Origin: Halorubrum aquaticum
GTDB lineage: Archaea > Halobacteriota > Halobacteria > Halobacteriales > Haloferacaceae
Direction of reading: 5' to 3'
NCBI RefSeq assembly: GCF_900113615.1
Contig: NZ_FOPZ01000008.1
Coordinates: forward strand, 53,641 to 117,640
DNA length: 64,000 nt
The stretch's first letter is position 1. The number at the start of each line of letters is the position of its first letter. The position numbers and the translations under genes are program-made. Below the pieces are notes generated by a model. That model did no database searches, had not been told where the DNA came from, and saw nothing but the letters and a program-made list of their open reading frames with translations. This document shows, piece after piece, positions 1 through 7,505 of this stretch.

Positions 1-1197
1 GAGTACCTCGAGGTCGACCCGGAGACGATCGGGCCGTCCCTCCCCGACTGGCCGACGACCGCGGTCCTCCGGCCGGGCCCGTCCGGGATGGAACTGCTCG
101 GTCACCTCGCGCACCTGCTCGCGCCGATCCGGGTTCGCGGATCGCCGGTGACGGGAACGGCGTCGGGACCCGACGACCGGGGACGTGCCGCCGATCCCGA
201 CCCGCCGATCGCGGCCGGGACCTCGCCGTCGCTCGCGGTCGCGGAGGGGACGCCGAGCCCGGACGACGCCCCGCTGCCCACCGGGACCGCCGCCCTGAGC
301 GTCGCCGGGTACGAGAACGGCCTCTCCCGGTCCCGACCGACGAAGGGCGACCTCCGGGTGGCGTTCGCGGCGGACTCGGACGAGCGAGCCCGAGTCATCG
401 AGCGGGCGATGACGGAGCCGGAGCCGCCCGACGGGGTCGACGCGTGGGAGGTGTCCGTCCGCCCGACTCGCGAGGAGTTCCGCGGTCTGCTCGCCGACCC
501 GAGCGTCGGCCTGTGTCTGTGTTCGCTTCCGACCGACGGGAGCCGCGTCGCCTGCGCCGACGGCGTCGTCGACGTCGCGGACCTCGAGACCGTGCCGACG
601 ACGACGGCGTTCGAGCACGCCGGTCGCGTCGCGCCGGCCGCCGCGTCGGTGGAGGTCGGCTCGCTCGGGTCGATCGCCGTCGACGGCGCGCTCGGAGCGT
701 CCCGGCTCCGGACGCTCGTCGGGCTGCTCGCGACCGCGACGCCGCTCGCGGCGAGCGTCGCGCTCGCGCGGGTCCGTGAGGTCACGGACGTCCGTCTCGC
801 CGGGGACCCGTCGGTCATCGCGGTCACGCCGGAACGGGCGGGCGCACAGGGGGTGGTTCGGATCCGGTCCGTCTCCGAGACGGAACACGCCGTTTCGTGG
901 CGGTCGCTCCCGTCGGTCGACGCGCGGGTCGGAACGGAGTACCATCCGCTCTTCGAGTGGGCGGACACCGTCCCGGAGCTCATCGGCGCGGACCGCGAGG
1001 GGCCGCGACCGCTCTCGACCGCGGAGGTCCTCGAGCTCGTCCCCGAGCCCGACAGCGTCGTCGACCTCAACGGGACGGTCGTCTTCGAACGCGACGAGAC
1101 ATCCGAGGCCGACGTGCGGCGGTCCGCCCGCCGGGCGCTCGCCGAGCGGTCGACGCCCCCGGAGGACGGGGTCTCCGTGGGGTTTGACGAGGGCTGA
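1..1197 (+). CDS. Haloarchaeal protein of unknown function (C-terminal part)
   Basis: The frame is open from the first base of the window, so the true start lies upstream and the ATG at 88 is probably internal. The visible part is about 398 residues, acidic and alanine/valine rich, and ends in TGA. No transmembrane segment, cysteine cluster or nucleotide-binding motif is evident. A stretch after a proline/glycine-rich linker (roughly residues 110-380 of the visible part) looks like a folded alpha/beta domain. I do not recognise the family. The next gene on the same strand is a small protein starting about 110 bases downstream. The reading frame shows typical haloarchaeal third-position GC bias, so it is a real gene; the function is unknown. 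Confidence 0.7.
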   Translation, partial: EYLEVDPETIGPSLPDWPTTAVLRPGPSGMELLGHLAHLLAPIRVRGSPVTGTASGPDDRGRAADPDPPIAAGTSPSLAVAEGTPSPDDAPLPTGTAALSVAGYENGLSRSRPTKGDLRVAFAADSDERARVIERAMTEPEPPDGVDAWEVSVRPTREEFRGLLADPSVGLCLCSLPTDGSRVACADGVVDVADLETVPTTTAFEHAGRVAPAAASVEVGSLGSIAVDGALGASRLRTLVGLLATATPLAASVALARVREVTDVRLAGDPSVIAVTPERAGAQGVVRIRSVSETEHAVSWRSLPSVDARVGTEYHPLFEWADTVPELIGADREGPRPLSTAEVLELVPEPDSVVDLNGTVVFERDETSEADVRRSARRALAERSTPPEDGVSVGFDEG

Positions 1198-1306
1198 ACC
1201 GGAACGCGACCCGTCCCGCGGGCATCCCCCGGCGTCCCGTCAGGGTCCTCTCGGCGTCCCGGAGTCCGACCGTGCGCTTTTGAACCCGAGCGACGAACTC
1301 CCGGAC

Positions 1307-1456
1307 GTGCCCCAGATACACCTCGACGAGTCGACCGTCGAACGGCTCGACGCGCTCCGGACGGACGACGAGGAGTACGGCGAGATCGTGAACGAGCTCA
1401 TCGACATCAACGAGGCCGAGGAGCTGGCGCCGTTCCGCGGCAGCGACGTGGAGTAG
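1307..1456 (+). CDS. Small VapB-antitoxin-like haloarchaeal protein (DUF7557-like)
   Basis: This is a 49-residue protein starting at GTG (VPQIHLDESTVERLDALR...). It resembles a family of very small haloarchaeal proteins with a short beta-strand/helix-helix pattern like ribbon-helix-helix antitoxins, of the form x-I-x-L-D-E-x-T-V-E-R-L-D followed by a conserved acidic E-E-Y-G-E-I-V segment. The start was chosen because similarity to that family begins exactly there; the longer open frame upstream overlaps the preceding gene. A TTTTGAAC stretch about 25 bases upstream could serve as a TATA box. No PIN or other toxin gene is adjacent, so an antitoxin role is only suggested by resemblance; it may be a solitary DNA-binding protein. 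Confidence 0.7.
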   Translation: MPQIHLDESTVERLDALRTDDEEYGEIVNELIDINEAEELAPFRGSDVE

Positions 1457-1570
1457 CGTTCCGGACCGGGACCGACCCGGACGCCACCCGTCCGCCTCAT
1501 ACGCGACCGCTCCCCACCCTTCGACCGTCGAACGCGCGGTTTAACCGTCCAGACCCACGATCCGATCGAC

Positions 1571-2611
1571 ATGAGCGGGTCCACGGAGGGCGACCTCACC
1601 AAGACGGGGATGTCGCTGAAACACGACCGAGAGTGGGACTACGAACTCGACCGGATCGTCGAGGCCATCGAGGAGCGCGACGCCAGCAAGGTCGGCCTCC
1701 AGTTCCCGGAGGGGCTCAAACGGCGCGGTCCGAAAGTCGCCGACGACCTCCGGGAGGCCGCCCCCGACGACGTGACGTTCATGCTGTCGGGCCAGCCGTG
1801 TTACGGCGCGTGCGACCTCGACACGTACCTGATGCGCCGGACCGACGTGTTCGTCCACTTCGGTCACACGCCGATGAAGGAGTCCGACAGCATCGTCTAC
1901 GTGCCGCTGTTCTCGAACGTCGACCCCTTCCCGATCATGGAGGAGTCGCTCGAGGAGCTGCCCGACCCCGAGGAGGACCCCGACGTGGGGCTCGTCACGA
2001 CGGCCCAGCACATGAACCGCTTCGAGGAGATGACCGACTGGCTCGAGGAGCGCGGCTACGAGGTCCACACCCGCCGGGGCGACGACCGGCTCACGAAGGA
2101 GGGGCAGGTGCTCGGCTGTAACTACGCCTCCGCGGACATCCCCGCCGACCAGGTCCTGTACGTCGGCGGCGGCAAGTTCCACCCGGTCGGGCTCGCGATG
2201 GAACACCCCGAGAAGACGGTCGTCATCGCCGACCCCGTCAACAACGCGGTGTCGATCGCCGAACACGACCAGTTCCTCAAACAGCGGTACGCCTCGGTTC
2301 ACAAGGCGATGGACGCCGAGAAGTGGGGCGTCATCTTCTGTACGAAGATCGGCCAGGGCCGCTGGGAGACCGCCCAGGAGATCGTCGAGAACAACGACGA
2401 CGCCTACCTCATCACGATGGACGAGGTGACGCCGGACCGCCTGCGGAACTTCGACATGGACGCGTTCGTCAACACCGGCTGTCCCCGGATCACCACCGAC
2501 GACGGCCCCCGGTTCCACAAGCCCATGTTGACGCCGGGCGAGTACGAGGCCGCGATCGGCGAGCGACCGCTCGACCAGATCGAGTTCGACACGTTCCACG
2601 ACACCTGGTAG
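1571..2611 (+). CDS. dph2: Diphthamide biosynthesis enzyme Dph2 (2-(3-amino-3-carboxypropyl)histidine synthase)
   Basis: This is a 346-residue radical-SAM-like enzyme that transfers the 3-amino-3-carboxypropyl group of SAM to the conserved histidine of elongation factor aEF2, the first step of diphthamide synthesis. The archaeal enzyme is a homodimer with a 4Fe-4S cluster held by three dispersed cysteines. The expected cysteines are present: GQPCYGAC (C77/C81), LGCNYA (C183) and NTGCPRI (C304). The length is normal for archaea. The gene appears monocistronic; a TTTAAC box lies about 30 bases upstream (1540-1545). A convergent small membrane-protein gene follows after 21 bases. Confidence 0.95.
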   Translation: MSGSTEGDLTKTGMSLKHDREWDYELDRIVEAIEERDASKVGLQFPEGLKRRGPKVADDLREAAPDDVTFMLSGQPCYGACDLDTYLMRRTDVFVHFGHTPMKESDSIVYVPLFSNVDPFPIMEESLEELPDPEEDPDVGLVTTAQHMNRFEEMTDWLEERGYEVHTRRGDDRLTKEGQVLGCNYASADIPADQVLYVGGGKFHPVGLAMEHPEKTVVIADPVNNAVSIAEHDQFLKQRYASVHKAMDAEKWGVIFCTKIGQGRWETAQEIVENNDDAYLITMDEVTPDRLRNFDMDAFVNTGCPRITTDDGPRFHKPMLTPGEYEAAIGERPLDQIEFDTFHDTW

Positions 2612-2632
2612 GCGGCCGCCCCGACCGACCCG

Positions 2633-2791
2633 TCACTCGAATCCCGGCGGGTCGTGGTCGTCCCGGAGGAAGTAACTGTCCGCGTCGGGGTCGAAGTACA
2701 CCTGTAGTGCCCGGATCGACCCGGCGAACGCGGCGAACGCCACCAGTCCGAACCCGACGACGCCGTAGAGGAGGACTATCGCGATCGACAT
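2633..2791 (-). CDS. Small membrane protein, 52 residues
   Basis: A short reading frame on the minus strand translates as a hydrophobic N-terminal helix (MSIAIVLLYGVVGFGLVAF) followed by a charged, acidic tail with aromatic residues (VYFDPDADSYFLRDDHD). The layout is that of a single-pass membrane protein with a short cytosolic or external tail. It is flanked by dph2 (convergent, 21 bases away) and the LOG-like gene upstream on the same strand (about 46 bases), with which it may be cotranscribed. I see no known family. Support comes from the clean helix-plus-tail pattern and the fit between neighbours. Confidence 0.6.
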   Translation of the reverse strand: MSIAIVLLYGVVGFGLVAFAAFAGSIRALQVYFDPDADSYFLRDDHDPPGFE

Positions 2792-2837
2792 CGGGTCGAC
2801 TTCTCGGTCGAGCCGATCATTTTTTCCGCCGATCCGG

Positions 2838-3341
2838 TCACGGGCCCGGTCCCGTCTCCGTGACGGCCCGTTCGGCGTACTCCGCCGCGGCCGCCGGCGA
2901 GTCGACCGCCTCCACGCCCTCCACGTCGTGGGTGTCGAGTCCGGCCACCGGTCGCCCGTGCGCGAGCGCGAGGCCGATCTCCGAGAGCGTCCCCGGACCG
3001 CCGTTCACCGCGATCGCGGCGTCGCCATTCATCACGACGAGCGCGTTGCGCGCGTGACCCAGCCCGGTCGCGATGGGGGTCGTGACGTGCGGGTTCGCGT
3101 CCGTCCGCCGGTCGGTCGGGAGGATCCCGATCGTCTCGACCCCGTCTCCTGGCTCGGCCTCGTCTCCAGTCTCGCTCCCGTCTCCCCCCTCGCGAGCGCC
3201 ACGACACACCGCCTCCATCACGCCGCCGAGGCCGCCGCAGACGACGGTGTGGCCGCGTTCTGCGAGTTCGATCCCCAACTCCTCCGCGACCGCGGCCGTG
3301 TCCGGCGGAATCGAGCTTCCTCCGATGACGCTCACGCGCAT
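2838..3341 (-). CDS. LOG/DprA-like Rossmann protein (TIGR00725-type)
   Basis: This protein of about 167 residues starts MRVSVIGGSS and carries the lysine-decarboxylase-like Rossmann signature of the LOG/SLOG superfamily: VIGGSS at the N-terminus, GHTVVCGGLGGVMEAVCRGA in the middle and a late VMNGDAAIAVNGGPGTLSEI motif with the conserved glycine-rich phosphate loop. Bacterial relatives are cytokinin-type phosphoribohydrolases or nucleotide sensors; the archaeal TIGR00725 branch has no assigned substrate. The methionine at 3341 is preferred over the frame start at 3383 because the conserved strand begins immediately after it. An acidic, repetitive insert (residues about 55-75) is probably a surface loop, typical of salt adaptation. 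Confidence 0.85.
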   Translation of the reverse strand: MRVSVIGGSSIPPDTAAVAEELGIELAERGHTVVCGGLGGVMEAVCRGAREGGDGSETGDEAEPGDGVETIGILPTDRRTDANPHVTTPIATGLGHARNALVVMNGDAAIAVNGGPGTLSEIGLALAHGRPVAGLDTHDVEGVEAVDSPAAAAEYAERAVTETGPGP

Positions 3342-3460
3342 GTCGGAACTCCCCCGCGGAGGCACAAAAACCGGCGGTTTCACCGGACCGCCTCGATCGG
3401 CGTCGGCCGCGTCACTCCGGCCCGATCGGCACGGGGTCGTCGACCGGGCACGCGACGCGA

Positions 3461-3877
3461 CTACGAGTCGACTACCCTGATCTCGACGTCGTGGACGCCG
3501 TCGCGGAGCGTCGCCCGTTCGACCTCGCGAAGCTCCTCCGCGGTCGCGTCGACCGTCGCGAAGTGGTTGCCGGCGAGTTCGCCCGCGGGACTCTTGAAGC
3601 AGGTCGGTCCGCAGGGGAGGAGGATCTCCTGTTCGTTCCGATACCCCGGGTACAACAGGAGGTCGCCGCGCGACGGATAGACCGTGTGGTTCTCCCGGGG
3701 GATCTCCGGGAGGTCGATCTCGTCGATGTTGATCCAGGTGGCGATACCGCTCCAGCGAACGTGCATGAGCTCCGACTCCAGCGGCAGGAACTCGCGAACC
3801 GCCGCGACCGACTCGGGCGCTCGATCCTCGTGGAGTTCGGCCGTGAACGTGGTTCCGTCGATGTCGATCTCTATCAT
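3461..3877 (-). CDS. DUF3830 cyclophilin-like protein
   Basis: This 138-residue beta-rich protein begins IEIDIDGTTFTAELHEDRAPE, the strand-and-ARAP pattern typical of DUF3830/DUF369-type cyclophilin-like barrels. It contains LYPGYRNEQEILLPCG and AGELAGNHFATV motifs that resemble the family's barrel core. No proline isomerase activity is expected, because the catalytic residues of true cyclophilins are missing. It lies 61 bases downstream of an M20-family carbamoyl/allantoate amidohydrolase on the same strand and is probably in the same transcription unit. DUF3830 proteins often sit beside hydantoin, allantoin or amino-acid amide degradation genes, which suggests an accessory role in that catabolism. 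The exact function is unknown. Confidence 0.8.
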   Translation of the reverse strand: MIEIDIDGTTFTAELHEDRAPESVAAVREFLPLESELMHVRWSGIATWINIDEIDLPEIPRENHTVYPSRGDLLLYPGYRNEQEILLPCGPTCFKSPAGELAGNHFATVDATAEELREVERATLRDGVHDVEIRVVDS

Positions 3878-3938
3878 GGGTAGTTCGTGTCGTGTGTGCT
3901 GTCGGCGTCGCCGATCTTAACGGTGTCGTCGCCGTCGG

Positions 3939-5282
3939 TCACGGATCGTCGGGGTCGCTGGTGGTACCGTCGCCGTCGGTTACGGTGTCGCCGTCGGTCC
4001 CGGGCTCGTCGCCACCGGCGGTGCCGGTCGTCGCGAGCCGTGCGAGCGACTCCGCGAGTACGGTCGCCGCGGCGGCGCAGTCCGCCCAGTCGGCCCGCTC
4101 CTTCGGCGAGTGGGAGTGGCCGTCCTCGGACGCGACGAAGAGCAACGCCGCGTCGGTCACGTCGGCGACTCGCATCGTGTCGTGGCCGGCACCCGAATGG
4201 ACGCTCAGCGTTTCGACGCCGGCGCGGCGCGCGGCCGCCTCGACGACCGCACGGCACCGGTCGGAAAGGGGCGTCGGCGGCACGTCGTACGGACACTCCA
4301 ACGACGTGGAGACGCCGCGATCGGCCTCAACCGACTCCAGGACGCGCCGCACCGCGTCCAGCTGGCGGCGGATCTCCGAGCGATCCACGGAGCGAAGGTC
4401 GAGGCGAAGCGACGCCGACCCCGGAACGACGTTCACGGCGTTCGGGTCGACGTCGAACTCGCCGACCGTCCCGACCGCGGTCCCGCTCCCCGCCGCGGCC
4501 GTCTCGGCGGCACGCTCCTCCGTCGCGAGAACGACCTCGCTCGCCGCCGCGAGCGCGTCCGTCCGATCCGCCATGCTCGTCGTTCCGGCGTGGTCGGCCT
4601 CGCCCTCGATCCTCACGTGGCACCGGACGGTACCGGTGATGTCGGTCACGACGCCGAGCGGGACTCCCGCCTCCGCGAGTCGATCGGTCTGTTCGATGTG
4701 GACCTCCAGCCAGGCGTCCCACTCGCTCGCGTCGACTCGGCCGGTACCGCGGTAGCCGATCCGCTCGAGCGCCTCCTCGAGCGTCACGTCGCCGTCCGAC
4801 AGGGCCATCGTCTCGTCGACGCGTCGCTTGCCGGCGGCCACGGAGGACCCGAGGACGCCGTCGGCGAAGCGAGTCCCCTCCTCGCCGGTGAAACAGACGA
4901 CGTCCATCGGACGGGCGGGAGAGACGTCCGCGTCGTGGACCGCGCGAACCGCCTCCAGCGCGGCGTAGACGCCGAGCGGTCCGTCGAAGATGCCGCCGCG
5001 AGGGACCGAGTCCAGGTGGCTGCCGGCCGCGACCGGGGCCGCCGCGGGGTCCGCGGTCGGCGGCGTCCAGCGCCCGACGACGTTACCCACGGCGTCGATG
5101 CGGACGTCGAGGCCGGCTTCGTCGAGCCGATCGACGAGGTAGTCCCGGGCTCGCGCGTTCGCGGCGTCGGCCGGGAGGGCGGTCCGTCCCTGGCCGTCAT
5201 CCGCGTCCACGGCCCCGAACGCGGCGGTTCGTTCGAGGTGCGTTCGAAGGCGCTCGCCGTCGACCCGAACGCGGGACGTCAC
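3939..5282 (-). CDS. M20-family Zn-dependent N-carbamoyl-amino-acid / allantoate amidohydrolase
   Basis: This 447-residue protein matches the hydantoinase/carbamoylase family of M20 metal-dependent hydrolases, which remove the carbamoyl group from N-carbamoyl-amino acids, ureidopropionate or allantoate. Visible hallmarks are AGSHLDSVPRGGIFDGPLGV (metal ligand His-Asp), CFTGEEGTRF (Glu base and ligand), the ITGTVRCHVRIEGEADHAGTTSM dimerisation segment and SGAGHDTM near the C-terminus. Substrate choice cannot be read from the sequence. The 3' end has a low-complexity Asp/Gly/Thr tail (GGDEPGTDGDTVTDGDGT). It pairs with the downstream DUF3830 gene. Length and motif order are normal. Confidence 0.9.
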   Translation of the reverse strand: MTSRVRVDGERLRTHLERTAAFGAVDADDGQGRTALPADAANARARDYLVDRLDEAGLDVRIDAVGNVVGRWTPPTADPAAAPVAAGSHLDSVPRGGIFDGPLGVYAALEAVRAVHDADVSPARPMDVVCFTGEEGTRFADGVLGSSVAAGKRRVDETMALSDGDVTLEEALERIGYRGTGRVDASEWDAWLEVHIEQTDRLAEAGVPLGVVTDITGTVRCHVRIEGEADHAGTTSMADRTDALAAASEVVLATEERAAETAAAGSGTAVGTVGEFDVDPNAVNVVPGSASLRLDLRSVDRSEIRRQLDAVRRVLESVEADRGVSTSLECPYDVPPTPLSDRCRAVVEAAARRAGVETLSVHSGAGHDTMRVADVTDAALLFVASEDGHSHSPKERADWADCAAAATVLAESLARLATTGTAGGDEPGTDGDTVTDGDGTTSDPDDP

Positions 5283-5520
5283 GCGATCACCCGACGGAAA
5301 GCGGCCGATCCACGTCGGCCGGCGACCGGACGGCGATCCGCCCGCGAACCCACTCGTCGGCCGACCGAGGGCGGTCGCCTCGTCGACGGGTCACCGAAAC
5401 CGGGACGCGACCGCGGGAGATGCCGGTTCACTCTATCACCGAAGCCAGCTATTTCAGCACGCACTGAAAAGGATACCGGCCATCCGCCTCCGAGCGGCAC
5501 CCGTTGCCGAGATGAAACGC

Positions 5521-5528
5521 TTTTAAGT
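5521..5528 (+). promoter_or_regulatory. TATA box of the HAD hydrolase gene
   Basis: TTTTAAGT lies 21-28 bases upstream of the ATG at 5549 and is preceded by a purine-rich GAAACG that could act as a BRE. The spacing implies a leaderless transcript, the usual haloarchaeal arrangement. The rest of the 266-base gap back to 5283 shows no other feature. Confidence 0.55.
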
Positions 5529-5548
5529 ATCGAGCGAGGACGGACCGT

Positions 5549-6208
5549 ATGAGATACGATACCGTCGTATTCGACAACGACGGTGTTCTCGTCGGTCGCA
5601 CGCGCTTCGACGTGCTCCGGGAGGCGACCCGGGACGCGTTCGAGGAGTGCGGCGTCGACGACCCCGACCCCGACGACGTAGAGCGGATGACGATCGGCGC
5701 GACCCCCGGCAGCGTGGGGACCGTCTGTCAAACGTACGACCTCGACCCGGGGTCGTTCTGGCGGACGCGCGACGACGTGGTCTCGAGAGCCCAACAGCAG
5801 GAGGCGCGCGCGGGCCGTAAGACCCCCTACGACGACCTCGACACGCTCGACGACCTCGACGTGAAGATGGGCATCGTCTCCTCGAACCAGCAGGCGACCG
5901 TCGACTTCCTCGTCGACCACTTCGAGGGCTTCGAGGAGTTCGGCGCGGCCTACGGCCGCGAGCCCACGATCCACAGCCTCCAGCTCCGGAAGCCGAACCC
6001 GCACTATCTCGAGCAGGCGCTCGGCGACCTGGACGCCGACTCGGCGCTCTTCGTCGGCGACAACGAGTCCGACGTGAAGGCCGCACAGAACGCCGGCGTC
6101 GACTCCGCGTTCATCCGGCGGCCCCACCGTCGCGACTGGGAGCTCAACGTCTGGCCCACCTGGGAGATCGAGACGCTGGACGACCTCTTCGACGTCTGTG
6201 GCGTGTGA
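5549..6208 (+). CDS. HAD-superfamily hydrolase (phosphoglycolate-phosphatase-like)
   Basis: This 219-residue protein has all four HAD motifs: motif I VVFDNDGVLV at the N-terminus (nucleophile and acid-base aspartates), motif II VSSNQ near residue 112, a lysine in LRKPNPHYL near 150 and motif IV VGDNESDVKAAQNAGV near 170-185. An alpha-helical cap lies between motifs I and II, as in phosphoglycolate phosphatases. The substrate cannot be assigned; haloarchaea have several such enzymes acting on sugar or nucleotide phosphates. It is monocistronic with its own TATA box, followed after 60 bases by an MFS gene. Confidence 0.9.
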   Translation: MRYDTVVFDNDGVLVGRTRFDVLREATRDAFEECGVDDPDPDDVERMTIGATPGSVGTVCQTYDLDPGSFWRTRDDVVSRAQQQEARAGRKTPYDDLDTLDDLDVKMGIVSSNQQATVDFLVDHFEGFEEFGAAYGREPTIHSLQLRKPNPHYLEQALGDLDADSALFVGDNESDVKAAQNAGVDSAFIRRPHRRDWELNVWPTWEIETLDDLFDVCGV

Positions 6209-6268
6209 CGGCCGGGAGGGTTCCCGGCGGGCCGTGACCGGCTCCGGAGCCCGCCGACCCCGACCGGC

Positions 6269-7441
6269 ATGACGGGGAGGACCTTCGGCACGCTCTGCGG
6301 ACTCGTTTTCCTCATCAATCTCGGACGCGTCGCGTTCGCGCCGCTCGTCCCGACGATCGGCTCGGAGTTCGGCGCGAGCCCCGCGGTCGTCGGCTCCGTC
6401 ACGACGCTGGTGTGGGTAGGATCGGCGCTCCCGCGGATCCCGGTCGGCTACCTCCTCACGAGGGTCCCGAGACACTACGTCGTGTTGGGGTCCGGGATCG
6501 CGCTCGCCGCCGCCGCGACGGTCACCGGCAGCGCCGGCTCCATCCGGGCGCTCCAGGTCGGCGCCCTCTCCATCGGGCTCGCCTCGGGGGCGTACTTCGT
6601 CGCCGCGGTGCCGCTCGTCGCCGAGCTGTTCCCGAGCGGCCGCGGCCGCGCCATCGGGATCCACGGGGCCGCGAGCCAGCTCGCGGCCGTGATCGCTCCC
6701 GGCGTCGTGGTCGGTATCCTCCTCGTCGCGGGCTGGAACGACGTCTTTCGACTGCTCGCGATCACCGCGCTCGCCGTCACCGCCGTCCTGTTCGTCGTGC
6801 TCCGACGGGAACCGCTCCCCGAGAGCGCCGGCGCGGACCGCGACTTCCGGTCCGCGTTGCGCCACTGGCGGGTCATCCTCCTCGTGGTCGTCGTCGTGGC
6901 CGCACCGGGCTTCGTCTGGCAGGGCGTGTTCAACTTCTACGTCACGTATCTGACCGGGACCAAGGGGCTCTCCACGGGGTTCGCGAACGCGCTTCTCACG
7001 GTCGTCTTCGCGGCCGGATTGCCGGCGTTCTGGTTCGGCGGTCAACTCGCCGACCGGCTCCCGCAGATCCCGTATCTCCTCGGGATCCTCGTCTCCTTCG
7101 GCGGCTCGATCCTCGCGCTCGTCGTCGCCGAATCGGCCGTAACGCTGGTGGTCGCCACCGTCGCGATCGGCTTCGTGGCCCACGCGATGTTTCCCGCAGC
7201 CGACACGTTCCTGCTCGATTCGCTTCCCGCCGACAACCGCGCGAGCGCCTACGCCGTCTTCAGCGGGATCGCCCTGCTCTTCGAATCGACGGGTAGCGGC
7301 ACGCTCGGCGTCGCAGCCGAGCGGATCGGGTTCGACGCCGCGTTCGTCGCGGGCGGGGCCGGAGTCCTCGTGGTCGCCGCCGTCCTCGGGGCGCTCCACG
7401 CCAGCAGGGGGCTCCCCGGCGGGCGCGGGACTGCCGAGTGA
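6269..7441 (+). CDS. MFS transporter
   Basis: This 390-residue protein has about twelve hydrophobic segments in two halves separated by a charged loop (REPLPESAGADRDFRSALRHWR near residues 185-205). The N-terminal half carries the MFS loop pattern GYLLTRVPRHYVV and RGRAIGIHGAASQ, and the second half carries GGQLADRLPQIPY, the counterpart of the MFS motif A. It is a single-polypeptide secondary transporter of the cytoplasmic membrane. The substrate is unknown; the overall pattern resembles carboxylate or sugar-phosphate type exporters in haloarchaea. There is no adjacent catabolic operon. Confidence 0.9.
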   Translation: MTGRTFGTLCGLVFLINLGRVAFAPLVPTIGSEFGASPAVVGSVTTLVWVGSALPRIPVGYLLTRVPRHYVVLGSGIALAAAATVTGSAGSIRALQVGALSIGLASGAYFVAAVPLVAELFPSGRGRAIGIHGAASQLAAVIAPGVVVGILLVAGWNDVFRLLAITALAVTAVLFVVLRREPLPESAGADRDFRSALRHWRVILLVVVVVAAPGFVWQGVFNFYVTYLTGTKGLSTGFANALLTVVFAAGLPAFWFGGQLADRLPQIPYLLGILVSFGGSILALVVAESAVTLVVATVAIGFVAHAMFPAADTFLLDSLPADNRASAYAVFSGIALLFESTGSGTLGVAAERIGFDAAFVAGGAGVLVVAAVLGALHASRGLPGGRGTAE

Positions 7442-7474
7442 GTGACGTCGACCCGACGGACGTGCCTCTGAAGG

Positions 7475-7480
7475 TTTAAC
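7475..7480 (+). promoter_or_regulatory. TATA box of the XPD-like helicase gene
   Basis: TTTAAC lies 26-31 bases upstream of the GTG start at 7506, the spacing expected for a leaderless haloarchaeal transcript. Confidence 0.5.
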
Positions 7481-7505
7481 CGGAATCGGGCGTAACCCGG
7501 TCGTA

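Noticed and set aside
4110..5552. A 480-codon plus-strand frame opposite the M20 amidohydrolase
   Set aside because: The minus-strand frame has all M20 motifs; this product is Arg/Asp-rich and lacks structure.
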